From Rhizophagus irregularis (taxonomy: Eukaryota; Glomeromycota; Glomeromycetes; Glomerales; Glomeraceae), in the NCBI RefSeq assembly GCF_026210795.1, contig NC_089443.1, positions 3,038,001-3,102,000 of the forward strand: DNA of 64,000 nt, written 5' to 3'. A program made the position numbers and the translations under genes. Position 1 is the first letter of the stretch. The number at the start of each line of letters is the position of its first letter. Below the pieces are notes generated by a model. The model did no database searches. It saw only the letters and a program-made list of their open reading frames with translations, and was not told the DNA's origin. Of the stretch, positions 1 to 14,136 are shown piece after piece.

Positions 1-3000
1 TCAGCACTGAAATTCATCAGCGCGATTAATTCGTCGGTTTTCTGTGTACGGTAAAAAGAAATTTAATAACTTTACATGTCTTCGCACCAGCCGCACAAAG
101 AATCATCAATTTATACATCATCAACTTACATGGTCATCGTAAAAGTCACCGAATATCATACTACTAAGCGCCCAATAATAATTTGGAGCTTCTATCCATC
201 TTTTATGATATTCATTTGAACGGCGACAACCCATTAAGAGTAAACCATAATATTTTGGAAGGGTTGTCTGATTATAATTAATATTCTCTTGTGTATGATT
301 AATACTAAATAATAATGAAGATCGTAATAAGTACTTGTTAATAATTAAAATAAAATAACATGTATAATAATTACCTAACATAATACATATGAAGATGATT
401 GGTCAAATTTTCATTCGATATGAATATATCCACATTTGGTGTGTAATTTTCGCAGACCGTATACCAGAATGTAATTATTTCCTAATAATGAGAAATAACA
501 ATATCAACTTCGTACGTTAAACGCAATCACATCAAAAGATAATTACAAACCTTTTTGTCCATATCACAATCTATCCTGGCAGTATCTACTGCAATGAAAA
601 TAGAACTGAACCTTTCATAATATGCTTGAAACTATTTTTAAATATAATAAAAAATATTTAGCATTAATAAAAAATTAAAGAAAAATAAAATAATTAACAA
701 ATTTATCAAATTCTTACCATTTGTTTCTCTTTTTGTGATCTCAAACATTTTGTCATGCATCTAAAGATGTTGCTTAATCTCCATCCATAAGGTTCAGCTA
801 ACAAAAAAAAAAAAGCATCTATTAATAATTATGCTTGAATTTAATTCATTAAAAACAAGGTTTAGTACCTCCTCTCCTATTATGTGTTGCTTTCCAGCAT
901 TGTTCAAAACCATCCATATGTTTGAGCATCATGGTATAATGCTTTGTCATCGATTTATATGCATCTTTTTGTGCTTGATCTCCCTGCGCTTCATCCAATT
1001 TACCAAATATCAATAAAGAAAACAGATCTTCGGCACGTTGCCTCACAGTCTCATATGGACTGATCAAAAGATATTCAAGTAACCAATCATCCATATAATT
1101 GAAAAATGCATTTTGAACATATGCACCAACTGTTGAAGTGCATAACGCTTCAATTAATCCAAGGCACTCATATGCAATAGGGGGAGAATTTTGATTACTT
1201 TTAGCTAACTGAAAATTATAAAATTTTTAAGAATTTTCGTAATTTACAAGTTTAAAGTTTCAATTGAAAAAGAAAAACGAAAGACTTTTCTACCTTTAAG
1301 ATCTCTGAAATAGTATGTTCGATTCTAATTTGTGTAAATGAATCTTGGATTTGATTCAATGAATATATAATTTCAAGGTGTGGTCGGACATGATCTGCAG
1401 TGTAAGTATCAGCAGCACGGATCAATTGATTTATAAATTCTTCGGAAATTTCTTCATTGTTGATAGCAAAATGTTGAAAGATTTCTCGAGATGCAGCACC
1501 ATCAATACAGTCTCGAATTTGCTTCATGAAGAAAATATATTGAATATCTTCAGACTCGTTATGTTCGAAAATTAAATCATATTCGCTCCGACTTAATCTT
1601 AATAAAGTTTGAATTCCTGTTAATGAGGACGGATCTCGTTCTCTTTCCGATTCCCTATCACTAATTATATTAGCAACATCACAAGCTCTTAAAAGAGTAC
1701 GTAAAGTAGTCAACAAATATCGAAAAGGAGGCAATGAAAATTTGTCACCCATTCTTCGTTTACGGGATTTTAATGGTTGCAATTCATCCAATAAGAATAA
1801 TTTAACCAATTCTCCGATGAATCCTCGCTTAATCATATATATACGTTCCGGCATACCAGAACTAGCAATATAAGACAGTAGATAGAAATATTGTTCAAAA
1901 TTCCTCCACCAAATGTGTGCGGAAGGTAATAAATTAAGCAATGCCTCGCATAATTGAACGATCAGGCCCTTAGGATTACAAATTTGAGCTTGAGTTGAAT
2001 CTAAATTCATAGACGAGTCTAAAATATCTTCATTATCAATAACAACAACTGTTTGTAAACCATAAGCTGTTGGATCTCCGTTACGGAGTGTTCTTAAAAC
2101 AAACATTATTAAATCAACAATTTGTTCTCGAACATCTTGAACATAACAAGACATAAGAATTTGTTGAATGTAATTAGGATTATTATCGATAAGTCGACCA
2201 ATTAACCATTGACATCCATACAAATGTGTTTGAAACAATGATTTGAGAAACTCTACCCAGTTCTTTAGCTCGTGATTGTCTTTGGCACGTGAAAGTGTAC
2301 CTAGCACAAACTCAGTAGCGAGCTGAATTGTACGAAGAACTAAATCTATTTCTTCTCCATTTACAGTAATTTTAGATTTTTCGGCAAAATCTATAGAATG
2401 AAGTACTGACCACATTAATTGAAAATAACCTGGATCGAAAATGTTTTTATCTTGAAGGAAGTTAATGTTTTCCTCCCAAATAGAACTATATATATCGGTA
2501 GGTACTTTTGCAACTTGTTCCTGCTCAGATTCTGTATTGTTTTGATCACCAATTCTTTCATAGAAAAGCATATACGCGTTGTATTGTTTTGCAAACATTC
2601 TAGGAAGATTTTTTTGTGAGGCTGGATCCCATTGCATTACATATTCTGGTCCTCCAAAACATTGTTTCGCAATTTCTTTTGGGTCGAATATTTCAACGTT
2701 GGAGTCATTAAATTGATACCATCTTCGCTCATTACTTTCATTATTTTCATTATTGTGCAAAGGCTTTCTTTCTTTAATGAAAGAGTAATAGTGTCCAGAG
2801 TCTGCAGTACCAGTATGAACCAACACTCCAACCAACTCATATTCAAATTGACCTTTGTTTGTAACGTCAAATTTCATCTCATCAAGTTGACCTGACTCTT
2901 TTCTAATTAAATAGTCCAATGTATATGGTTCCATATTGATATTTGTTGGGAACTCAAAATATTCATTGATCTTGACCCGTTTTAACAATTCCATGTCAAA

Positions 3001-6000
3001 ATCAAATCTCTTCAAATTTACAATTAAATTTTTAGGAAGTTTTTTTATACAAGATCTGTATAAGAAACACAACCAAATTTTAGTTTTTTTATTTTAGGAA
3101 AAATATATATATATAATAAATATAATTAGAATATACCGTTTTATAGCATCCACACTCTTGTTACATTTGGTACAGAAATATTGATTGTCTAAATGGCATA
3201 TAATTAAATTAAAATCGAATAAACAATAAAACAAAAAATAATAAATTTAAAATTACCTCCATCTAACAATTCGCCTTCAACTGAAAGTTCCAAACTTTCT
3301 TCAACGTTCTTCTTGTTTTTCACTTCGCAGTTTAAAACATAAAATGATTCTTCTTTTTCAGATATATGGTCACAATCTCTCGATTTAATTTGCTGAACTG
3401 ATGATCCACCAAAATGTTCTTTAAGAAGCATCGCCTGTGGTGTCCCTGAAACACTATTTTCCAAACGATCAAAAAGTCCATTGAAATATTCATCAACATC
3501 CATTTGAAGCGCTACATTTAATGGTTGTCCATCATAATCTTTATAAGCATGACAAAATGTAGTGGCTTCGTAAGACTTCTTTTCACTTTCCTGCAAATTA
3601 CCGAAAACAACTTGAAGTTGATAAAGAAGGTTATCATCTTTATTATTATCAAGAACTGGCGTGTTAAATATACTTTGCCGGAAAAAAGCGTTCATATAAA
3701 ATTGTTGTATAAGTGAATTAACATAACATGTCGCACCAAGGTTCTGTAACCCAACATAACCAGCAGAAGATTTTTGAGCTGTTCTAGGACAATAATTCCA
3801 ATTATCATTTAATTGATCACCTCTATCCAATTGCTTTAAATATAATTCCGTTATACGTAGGAAATTTTTTGGGCAATATTTAACAAGCTGATTCAAAAGT
3901 TCTAATGCAGCATTTCTAGAAACTTCGAGTTTGCACTTTGGAGGTAAGCACGAACCCGTGTGTTTAATCGTAGGAACTTGGAACAGACATTCATAAAATA
4001 TTAAATCTAGTAACCTGTAATCAATTAAACGCAAATTACTAAATATTTAAATTAAATAATAAAATATATTATAATTCCTTACGTACGTATCACCAGAAAC
4101 ACGTTTAAAATCCTGATATTCCGATACAATGATCGTCATCAATTTGATTAAACCAACTATTACAGTATCTTCGTTAGGAGAATTGAATTGCTAATATGAA
4201 ATTTATTTCTTGTTAAATTTTTATTTACACTAGACGTCAAAAAACTCCACTAGAAATTCCATAAATTACCTCTTTAATTGGATGTTCTTTAATTTGCCGC
4301 TTAATATCGCTATATAGTGCTGGTAAACTAACACGATTGGATTTTGTGACAAAATGCATTAAATTTCCCATTAATTCAAAATATTCTTTACTAGTATCAA
4401 CATAATTTTCCACGTCTGGCAAGAATGACCATAATAATGATAGAAAAGACTCAAGAGAAGTGGGGAGTTGGTTCGACAACGCATTCGAAGATTCTGCAAT
4501 GTCTTGACAAAACTGAAGAAGCATTTGAGACATCAGATTCCTAGCTTCTTCTGATCTGCATGCTACTAATGCCGTTATTAACCATTCACGCAAATTAGAA
4601 TATTCAACAAAGCTAGATAAAGCTGAATCTTCACGCAAACATAAGCACAACAAAAGCTTCATGGCATATCGAATTATAATAAGATCTTCTCCGACTAAAA
4701 TATTTATTGACTTAATAATATATTTTTTTATAATATAACAGATTAGTATTAAACGGAATTTACCTTGTTTATGAGAAGGATCTACGCAATATCCAATAAT
4801 ATCAATTAATTTTGTTATTAAAGCATTCGATTCAAATCGTTGAAAAACTGTCGAGCTCACAGATGAATTATCTAGAAGTTAACAAAACATTATATTAAAC
4901 ATATTTGATATTAAACGAAATAAATAAAATGAATTTTTCTCTTACCAACTGCAAAATAGCTTATAACCTTCAATAAAAGGCCAAGACAGGCACGTTTAGT
5001 GACACTGTTTTGTTGGCAATTTACAATATTATTGCTATCATTTGCAGAACCTCGCACCATAAGTAAAGATAATAAATAATCTAGTCCTCCGTTTTCTACA
5101 AAACGCATACTCCATTCAGGTCCACTTTGAGTTTCATCTCCGTCTCTTAAAAGCCAATTTAATATTTGCAAAGAATATAATAATCTAAATGGAGAACGAT
5201 TAACAAATAGTTCTTCCCATTTAACTGGTATTTCAAGTGATTTCAAAGCTTCCATAGACTTTATATGAGTAGGAAGCCTCATAAGAAGATCCCATATCTA
5301 GTTAATCAATATACATAATATATACACCTAAATGAATATACAATATAATGAATATACTAAGTATACTAAATATTTAAAATAATATAAAACCTGTGACGAA
5401 TAAGCTTCATCAAGTTCTAACATCAAGAAGAACTGATCAATGTATTTTGAAAGCATATTAATTGGAAGATCTGATTGCGTAATCTACAAAAAAAAAAAAA
5501 AAATATTAAACTACACGAAAATTTCATGACAGAACAAATGATATGTTATATATAAATATCATGCCTCCTCGGCAGTATCTTCAGCTTTGTCAGACTCTAA
5601 ACCATTTTTTATGTCTGTAGTGCGTTTCATGGCCATGAAAGACTGTCGATCAACTACTTTTAGTTTTTTCAGTGTCATTCCGTTTTGATCAGTATTTAAT
5701 TCTTTTCCTGATGTAATTAATCTTATCATTCCAGGTCGAGTTGATCCCACACGAGAAGCAATTTTTTGTCTTAACGATAAAACAGTTTCAGTTGGATGAA
5801 TTTGAATTTCAAAACCACGGTTCGCCTAAAATAAAAAAAAAAAAAAATGAATTTGATATAAAAAATAATTTAATAAACTATAATTTAAAAACTTACACCC
5901 GCATGTGTTATTGTTACTTTTACAGTAATCATTTCTGCTTCATTAAGCATACTATGTTTTTTCACGATGTTAAGATCCATGGGAGAATCGCTGTATTTAG

Positions 6001-9000
6001 TATCAAATAAGTCCATAAAAGACTTTAACACTTCGAGACACCTCTTAAATTTTAAAGCATTTGAATCTTGATTTTCTAATGACAATGACGCTTGGACTAA
6101 GTTAGATATGGTAATATTGTTATCCATTGTTGAGAAGGCAAGAGATCGAGACAACCCGTTAGCAGCGGTAAACAGATGTGCAACACATTTGTCTACCAAA
6201 GCTTCGCGATGCTGGCGCGCAAGATTAATGTGATTTTCCAATTTTTTATCCGTCTGAAGAGTAAATTCACAGATCAACGATATGTAACCACAACTCTGAA
6301 TACAAAATCAATGAATAACTGACAACAATGACAACATTGAGCCCACACCCACATTCAAATATAAATAAACCAAAAAGACAATAGCCTCATTGCCCACAGA
6401 TTCCTCTTCCGCACGTAAAGCAATATCCCATATTAAATCAATTCCGACAAGATCACCTTGTACAATAATACTAAGCTGATTTTGTGACTGAGGATTAGGT
6501 GACGTCTAAAATAATTAAATTTATTACTAACTTTAGCAAAGATAATTGAAATATCCCAAGTATTTTGTAACGTACCGAACGTAACCTTCCATTTTTCGCG
6601 TTAACTTTAAGCAAACAGTTTTTGGCATATTTAAATGCTTGGTCTGATAAATATCTAACATCTAACTCAGGCAAACGATTATTAAAAAAATGACTTGTAA
6701 AATGATCATATTCAATGATATGATCGAAATATGAAAATGCCTCATCCTGTTCTTGTTTGCCAATTGGATCAACGATTAAACAGTTCCATATTACATCAGT
6801 TTGTGCTGTAGAGGTAAAAAATGGGATGGTTTCATAATTTGCAACCCATTGTAAAAATTGCAAACGTGAAATTAGTTGATCTCTTAATATTGCTGCTCTC
6901 GACGGAGAGAGTAAAACCGTCGAAGACGAAGCAGTATATGATATGTTACGATCTTTTTTTTTTTTAAGTAAAATTAAATTATTAATTTGATACATGAAGA
7001 AAAAATATTAATAAATATTTAAACTCTCACCAAGATCCATGCTAAATGAGCTATAGCTCCTATCAGCACAAACTTTTACAGTTTTAGTCCAATGTTCCAA
7101 ATCATCCAAAAACAATTGTGGTAGATTCACTCCAGTTATTAGATGATGAAGATATCCATTGGTAGTCGTGGAAGGATTTGGAAACGGAGGAGCTTTTATT
7201 GCAAATTAATATTATTTTATGATTCTGTTTCTCCCACTTTTTTTAAAAACAGAATTTTATAACTTACAAATAATCCTTGTTAATATTCTTAATGCCCATA
7301 CTGTTCCTGGGTCATGCCTCTTCAAACAATCGATGCACATATCTAATAGCGCGTTGCGATCTTCCTGACGAGTATCACCTTGTAACAATTCTGTTAAAAC
7401 AGTACAAGCATTTTGCGTAATTTCCGGGTCAATAGTTGATATAGTTGAAGCAGAGGAACCAGCCGTCGGTGATAACACTTCTGCATTCATTAATACTGGT
7501 ACAGGAACAGAGGAATCACATAGAATACGCCATAATATTCGGTGAGCTTCGAAAGAAATATGACTGACGAGCTTATAAATTGGAAGAAAAATAATAATGA
7601 TTAATTAAATATCAAGGCACAATAATACATAATTTTAATATTTACCACTCCTCCTACTCTTACGCAGGTCATTGTAGACTGCACCAATGTTCTTATTAAC
7701 AGATATGTCTGTGTTTCAATAAAACTCATGGGCATTTTCATTAATTTTTGAAACAAATAATCTCTTTGATCTTGACTCAATGAATCTGAAACTTCAATTA
7801 AAACTTGGCAAACACCGTGAATTATGCTACGATGTTGATTCCCATCAATTGGAGACCATACAATATCCAATTCACGAGTCGTTAGCGTACGAGTATGTAT
7901 CATAAAAGTTAAAATATCAGTACACCGTTGTACAATTTCCAAATGAATGTTAGATCCAAATATATATTCTAGAATTGCATATTCCTGTAATTTTTCGTTA
8001 AGCACACTGTAAACATACATCAATATATATATATATATAATATTTAATATATTAATATTTAAATAAGCCAAGATTTTAACGGAACATGTTTCTAATAATT
8101 TTAGATAATAAAAATACCGATGAATTTTGTCGGAAGGGTTTTCCTCATCCACTTGAATAGCATCGTCCTCGCCATCTACACTCAAACTTCTTTTTCGAGC
8201 ATTACCTCTACGTCTACTCTTTTTAAGTACTCTTGCTTGTTTTAGACCTAAAATAAGAGCTTCTTTAATTTCATTTAAACCTGTTAATCGCAAGTCCAAT
8301 CTTGAAGTCTTCAATAAGCGAACTGCAATATCAATTTTCAATTGGGCACTCCTAATAACTTGTTGTTCATCGGGTACTTCCTGATATAGCATATAATCGC
8401 TATCATCATCGTCATCTTCATCTGACGACATCATTGGGTGATAGTTCCTCTCAATATCCTTGACTGTACCAGAAACAGATGAAGGTAAAGTTAATATCAT
8501 GGATGTGACCATGTGAACAATATTTGGGATTAATTTTTTATCTTGACGGATAAGCCATTCTTCAGGTATGTTTATAATTTGATCGTATACGCAATTTGCA
8601 ACCTTCATTACAAATTGTCTAAAATCCACATTATTAGGGACATATGGACCAATCTAATAAAACGATTAAAATTAGAATTATTTGTATTATTTATTGAGAA
8701 ACAAAATTATTATAAATAAATTACCTTGTGAATCATTCTGATAACACCATGAACGTCTTTCAGATCGAGATTGTTAAAGCGGTGAGTATCGATTCGTATC
8801 GAACGCGTTTCGTCGACATAACCTAGAGCACGGAGGACGGCCTCTAATCCACCATTACCGACAAACGTATTTATTGATTCGTATTGGTACTGGGATATAC
8901 GTGGTTCCAACTTTGGAATTGGGAACAGGTGCCAAGCAACATGAAAGGCTTTATCAGCACAAATTACTAATGAGAAACCATCTTAAATTATAAAATCTTC

Positions 9001-10425
9001 ATTGATTTCTTTTGAACCTGTTCCATTGCAATAATATCACTTGAATCATCGTATTCTCCAATCTAAATAACATAAGCAATTACGAATTAGTCATTTGATA
9101 ATATTAATTACTGGGTAAGTTTAGGGTCCGTCTGCAAGATTTCAAAATATGCTAATAACTTTGAAATCCAGTCTACAAACCTCATCATTAACTATTCCCA
9201 CCATGACTGAATTTACACCTACATCTAATCGCCTTGTATCAAATCGACTATCAAATCTACGATAAAACGTAGCATTTTCATCTCCTAATATACGAGACAC
9301 TGCATCCTGCATATGTTCTGAAAGCGGAAACTCATCTTCGCTAACATTCATTGACTCCGGTTCTTCGATAAGTCGAATAGAGATTTGGAGAACTTTTGTC
9401 AAAAATGATTGAATTGTGCTCGCAATAATGTTTGCTTGTGCGGGTGCTACAGTGGGGTAGCTTTTTAAAATATATGTACACATAAATTAATATCAAATAA
9501 ATAAAATAATGATAAACTTTAAGAATTTAAAATCTAATATAAATACCCCCGATTTAATAATACAATTGCAAATTTTGGAAACCATTCTCTATACATTAAA
9601 TCAATGAAATGTTGTTTAGTGTCTAAGCTATTGTGACCAGAGATAATGAGATCTCCAAAATCATTAAATTTATTGAGTATTTTGCAAGGATTTGCTAAGA
9701 GAAACAAAATAATTATGATCAATAAAATTAATAATAAAATAAATTCTTATTTAAGATTTAAAAAAATACAAACGTTCTTTTAATTGACTAATATAACTTT
9801 CATAATTATTAAGAGGATAGTCTTCATCCTTTGTACCCCGCCGTCGTGAACCAGTAGCTGAGGTTTGTGAATGTCTTCTTCGCTGACCGGGTTCGCTGTC
9901 GTCGTCAACATCATCAGACACATAGTCTTCATCCTCGGATGATGAAGCCATATGCCGATGTTCTTTACGACTATTCCGACCACGATGAGAAGAATGCTGT
10001 TGCCTAGATGTTTCTGAAGCCAAGGCAACGCGCTTCTTTGGATGCTGTTCATGATCTCGACGGGACACATGTGTGATTGGTTTTGTTACTACACAGTCTT
10101 CTTCATGACCCTCATATTCTTCTACTATCTCTTCATCGATATCTTCAATGTCGTCGTCTTCATCATCATCATCATCATCATCCAACTCATCATCATCTTC
10201 ACTACTGCTCTCCTCTTTAATATTTTGACGACCCACAAGATCTTCGCTCTTTTCTGACAAGTTTTCTTTTTCACTGTTTGCTCCATCCAAATCGTCTTCA
10301 ATTATTACCTCGTTATCCATTTCTTCATTCTTCAAGGTTTGATTTTCTACTCCCTCTTTCACGTCAAGACCAGTAATCTCTTCCTGTTCAAGAGGTTTCC
10401 GGTCTACGGGTAGCTTTTGTGACAT
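1..10425 (-). CDS. USP9X/USP24/USP34-like giant ubiquitin carboxyl-terminal hydrolase, 3' end beyond window
   Basis: Cysteine deubiquitinase (peptidase C19). The start is the ATG at 10425, opening an acidic low-complexity N-terminus (runs of D/E, about residues 95-150). About 27 exons are visible; confident ones include 10425-9774, 9694-9547, 9460-9182, 8653-8118, 8006-7646, 7571-7268, 5825 to about 5562, 5297-4946, 4694-4270, about 4016-3258, 3056-1294, 1207-869 and 267-130. The last exon, 41-1, is still open, so the C-terminus is missing. A ubiquitin-like domain lies in exon 5825. The Cys box NLGATCYVNS has its catalytic Cys codon at 3726-3728, a CxxC finger (CTKCNKS) lies in a short exon near 3140-3190, and the His box SGHYYSF has its His codon at 2791-2793, followed by WYQFNDSNV. 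Helical repeats fill the rest, as in USP9X and USP34. The intron after 5562 seems to use a GC donor. The join near 8960-9020 does not keep frame simply. Family call is firm; the orthologue is not resolved. Confidence 0.93.
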
Positions 10426-11248
10426 AAGGAGATTGGACTTTAAAAAGTTCGTATAAATACAAATTAATGTTGTCAACTTAACAACACAAATTATATAATT
10501 TTGTAAAGTATAGTAAAGTTTTTGATCGTTTACAAGATCTAGGGCCAGTAAGCAAAAAACACGCGTTGTGTGATGAGTGTACAAATAATGCTGTCCTCAA
10601 GCAACGAATGCGGTGTAAACTTAGAGTTACTGAAAAGTATATATCCCGAATTCAAGATACACGGAGCAGTTAACGATTCGAACTGAATAGAAATCGCGTT
10701 ACCCTCCAAAAACAGATTGGCCCGAGAGTTAAAAAAAAAATATATATATATATATTGAAAGCCACTCGTTCAATAAAGGGAGAAGGGATAATTGTCAAGA
10801 TAGCGAACTTTGAGTTTTTATTTATCAGTACTACAAATCCTGTGATACATTTAGACTAATATTTAATGACGGAATACAAACGACAAGCCGCAGCAGATTT
10901 TGTGATATTTGAGAAATGATTTATTATAATGATTCAGAACAATCACAAAATTGTGTGTTACACGAATATGAAATTATTCTGTAACGTGGGAATTATTCTT
11001 CTTTGATTCTTTGATTCCTTATTGGCTAGCTATTGTTTAACTTGAAAAAGCAATCTTTTACTAAGCTTTTTTTCCAGATTGATGAGTGATTGACAATCTC
11101 ATAAATTGCGATTGGCCAATTTACAATGTATCACAACGATAATCTTTAAGGTCCTGTGATTTAGTTTATTATATGTAGAGTAAGTGAGTGTTGATCAGTT
11201 GTTAATTCTTGTTATTCTCACAGTCATCTAATTTCCGAAAAAAAAACC
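10426..11248. promoter_or_regulatory. Divergent intergenic region between the deubiquitinase and fumarylacetoacetase genes
   Basis: The two flanking genes are transcribed away from each other, so this 823-bp spacer must hold both promoters. Visible elements are a TA-repeat near 10740-10755 on the deubiquitinase side, a CCAAT box (ttattggcta) near 11021, and a palindromic ATTGGCCAAT near 11109-11118, which would bind a CCAAT-binding complex in either orientation. No ORF of note is present. Promoter function is inferred from position. Confidence 0.55.
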
Positions 11249-13212
11249 ATGCAATCCTTTATACATGTTCCTCCCAATTCACATTTTCCCATCCAAAATT
11301 TACCATTTGGAATTTTTTCTACCCAACAAAATGTAAGATAAAATTAGGTTCATTTATTAATCATTTCCTAATTTTAATTCAAATATAGCTTTCGCCACGA
11401 GTTGGTGTTGCCATAGGTGATCAAATATTAGACTTGACTGCCATAACAACTTTATTCGAAAAATATGTTCCAGAATTGAAGAATCCATCAAACGTTTTTT
11501 CTCAGGTAATGAACTAAAACATGATTAATAATTTCCTAGCTATAGTACGATTTCATTGTAACTTCTGTGTTTTTTTTATAGCCCTCTTTAAACTCGTTTA
11601 TGTCATTAGGAAAACCAATATGGCAAGCTACACGAAGATTTTTACAAAGCATTTTATCTCATGATAATCCAGAATTACAAGACAACGAGGAGCTTAGACA
11701 AAAAGCTTTCGTGGCGCAGCAATCGGCTAAAATGCATCTGCCAGCTCATATCGGAGACTATACAGATTTTTACGCTTCGAAAGAACATGCAACCAATGTT
11801 GGTACTATGTTTAGGGGTAAAGACAATGCATTGATGCAAAATTGGTGAGTATTTCTGTCGAATTGCCTTTATTTTATCAATTTTTTTTTTTAAAAAAAAA
11901 TAAATTTAATAAGGGTATATTTACCGGTTGGATATCACGGACGGTCTTCCTCTATTGTTATCTCTGGAACAGATATTGTTCGCCCATGTGGACAAATATC
12001 ACCTGACAAAAATCAGCCTCCAATTTTCGGTCCTTCCGCCAAATTGGATTTTGAACTAGAAATGGTAAAGCATAACTTTTATAAACAATAAAAGAAGAGT
12101 CTAATCTATACATTGGAGTCAAATTTATTAGGCATTTTTTATTGGATCGGGTAATAAGCTTGGAGCGCGAATTCCGATTGATCAAGCAAACAACCATATA
12201 TTCGGATTGGTTTTGATGAATGATTGGAGTGGTAAATAATTTAATTGTATAAATTTAGTATTTACTATTCACTTTTCTTTCAATTTATTTAGTCAGATAA
12301 AAAAATATTTTCTTAATAGCTCGGGATATTCAAGGCAGGTTTACTACTAAATATTTTTATTTGAACTACAAATGATAAAAAAAATTAATTATTCGTCGAT
12401 TATATTATTAGCTTGGGAATATGTACCGCTAGGTAAGATTATTTATTAATTTAAACTTTCTAATTTATAAAATTCAACATAAATATGTTTGTTTTTTTAG
12501 GACCATTTTTGGGTAAAAACTTTGGTACAACTATTTCGCCATGGGTCGTTACATTAGATTCTTTGGAGCCATTTTTAGTTAATGGACCTATCCAGGTTTA
12601 TATCTAATATATATATTTGTTTTATATATATGTATTTTTCTTTTTAAATAATCTCTTAAATCTATTCGTTTATAGGATCCAGCTCCTTTACCCTATCTCA
12701 AAGACAATATTCCATCAGCATATGATATTCATTTGGAAGTAAAAATTAAACGTAGATATTAATATTTATCTTCGAAATTCGATTAATACAAGTTAACAAC
12801 ATTTTTTTTTATTGAATAGCAAATAATAGTGATTCTTTCAAGACGCTAACGAGGTCAAATTTAAGGTATATGTACTGGTCTCTGAAACAACAACTTGCTC
12901 ATCATACAGTAAATGGCTGCAATACACGCCCCGGTGATTTATGTGGCACCGGTACTATTAGCGGACCTGTAAGTTCTTTCATACTATACATTTTAAAATT
13001 TCCCTGAATAAATATTTTTTAATTTTTAGACCGAAGATTCTAGAGGATCTTTATTAGAAATTACATGGAACGGTCAAAATGAAGTTGATGGAATTAAAAG
13101 AAAATTTATTGAAGATGGAGACGAAATAGTATTAACAGGATATTGTCAGGGAGAAGGTTACTTAGTTGGATTTGGGGAATGTTACGGTAAAATTTTACCT
13201 GCTTTACAATAG
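11249..13212 (+). CDS. FAH: Fumarylacetoacetase
   Basis: Hydrolyses fumarylacetoacetate to fumarate and acetoacetate, the last step of tyrosine catabolism. Eleven exons: 11249-11332, 11389-11505, 11582-11844, 11914-12064, 12132-12231, 12320-12334, 12412-12432, 12501-12595, 12676-12751, 12820-12968 and 13030-13212. They sum to 1254 nt, or 417 aa plus TAA/TAG-type stop (TAG), close to the usual 419 aa of animal enzymes. Family motifs are intact: the metal and catalytic region [17 protein letters not shown], the acidic ligands in KLDFELEM, the Asp of LMNDWSARDIQ, then [20 protein letters not shown] and [10 protein letters not shown], ending KILPAL-like. Exons 6 and 7 are only 15 and 21 nt, and the frame between them is kept only if the donor after 12334 is GC rather than GT. 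Transcribed divergently from the deubiquitinase. No sign of decay. Confidence 0.96.
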
Positions 13213-14120
13213 GATATTATAATCTAAATTTATTATGTACGATATTGCTTTTTTTTTAAAAAAAAATAAAGATAGTACTTATTATTTTACTGTCAAATTC
13301 ACTTTGACACTAAGATAAAATTTGAATTTCTAAGTTGTACACAAACTCAAAATTTGTCAACTTTGTGCAACTGTGACATTTGCAAACTTTTTGATCCCGA
13401 ATAACTAAACATAAATGCTTCTAAAAAACAGGTTTTTCCCAAATTCAACAAAACGGTGTAACAATACAATATATGAGAGATTTATATTTTAAAATTTGAT
13501 TTGCATAGGTTTAAAAAAAAACTTTATTATAAATAAATGAATTTTCATTTATTTACAATATAGTCAATTAACAGAATACACAATTAATAAAAATAATAGT
13601 AAATGAAATCAAAAAAAATAATTATTTCAAAAATTACTATTAATATTTCTTCAAATGATTTTCTTCAAAAGTTACATATCCACATACTGTGTACACTCTG
13701 ACCTTTTCCTTACCACCTTTATCCCAAATGAAACCATGTGACTTCTATTTGAACTGAATAGAAAAGTCTACCTAAGATTTAAAAATTTATCAAAGTTTAT
13801 TCCTAATAATGTAAATTCAAGTATACTATTGTATACCTTAATATTATTTACATAAGATTTATTTGTATTTAGATTATTTGATATACATAATATAACAGGT
13901 TTTATAGAATATCTAATAGTACTTTAAACTTATAGCTTTAATAGAATATTTCTTTAATTTTAATAATAAAATAAATATTTATTAGTTTAATAATATAATT
14001 ACATCTACTATTATTGAAATATATTCTAAAAGGCAATTTAAAAAGTATTTGTAATTACTAATTTAGATTTTCTTTTTTATTTATCTTTAATATCTTTTTA
14101 AAATCTATTTGATTTTTTTT
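13213..14120. other. AT-rich spacer downstream of FAH
   Basis: About 900 bp with no intact gene. It holds the FAH 3' untranslated region, with a possible short hairpin around 13335-13375 (gttgtacacaaa against tttgtgcaac), and a small coding relic on the minus strand at 13638-13745. Otherwise simple AT sequence. Confidence 0.5.
13638..13745 (-). pseudogene. C-terminal relic of a multicopy repeat protein
   Basis: On the minus strand a short stretch reads HGFIWDKGGKEKVRVY, then CGYVTFEENHLKKY and a stop. This resembles, from memory, the tail of a protein family repeated many times in Rhizophagus-type genomes. Only about 35 codons remain, with no upstream body visible. Function unknown; it may be chance similarity. 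Confidence 0.3.
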
Positions 14121-14136
14121 AGTTATTTTTTTATTT

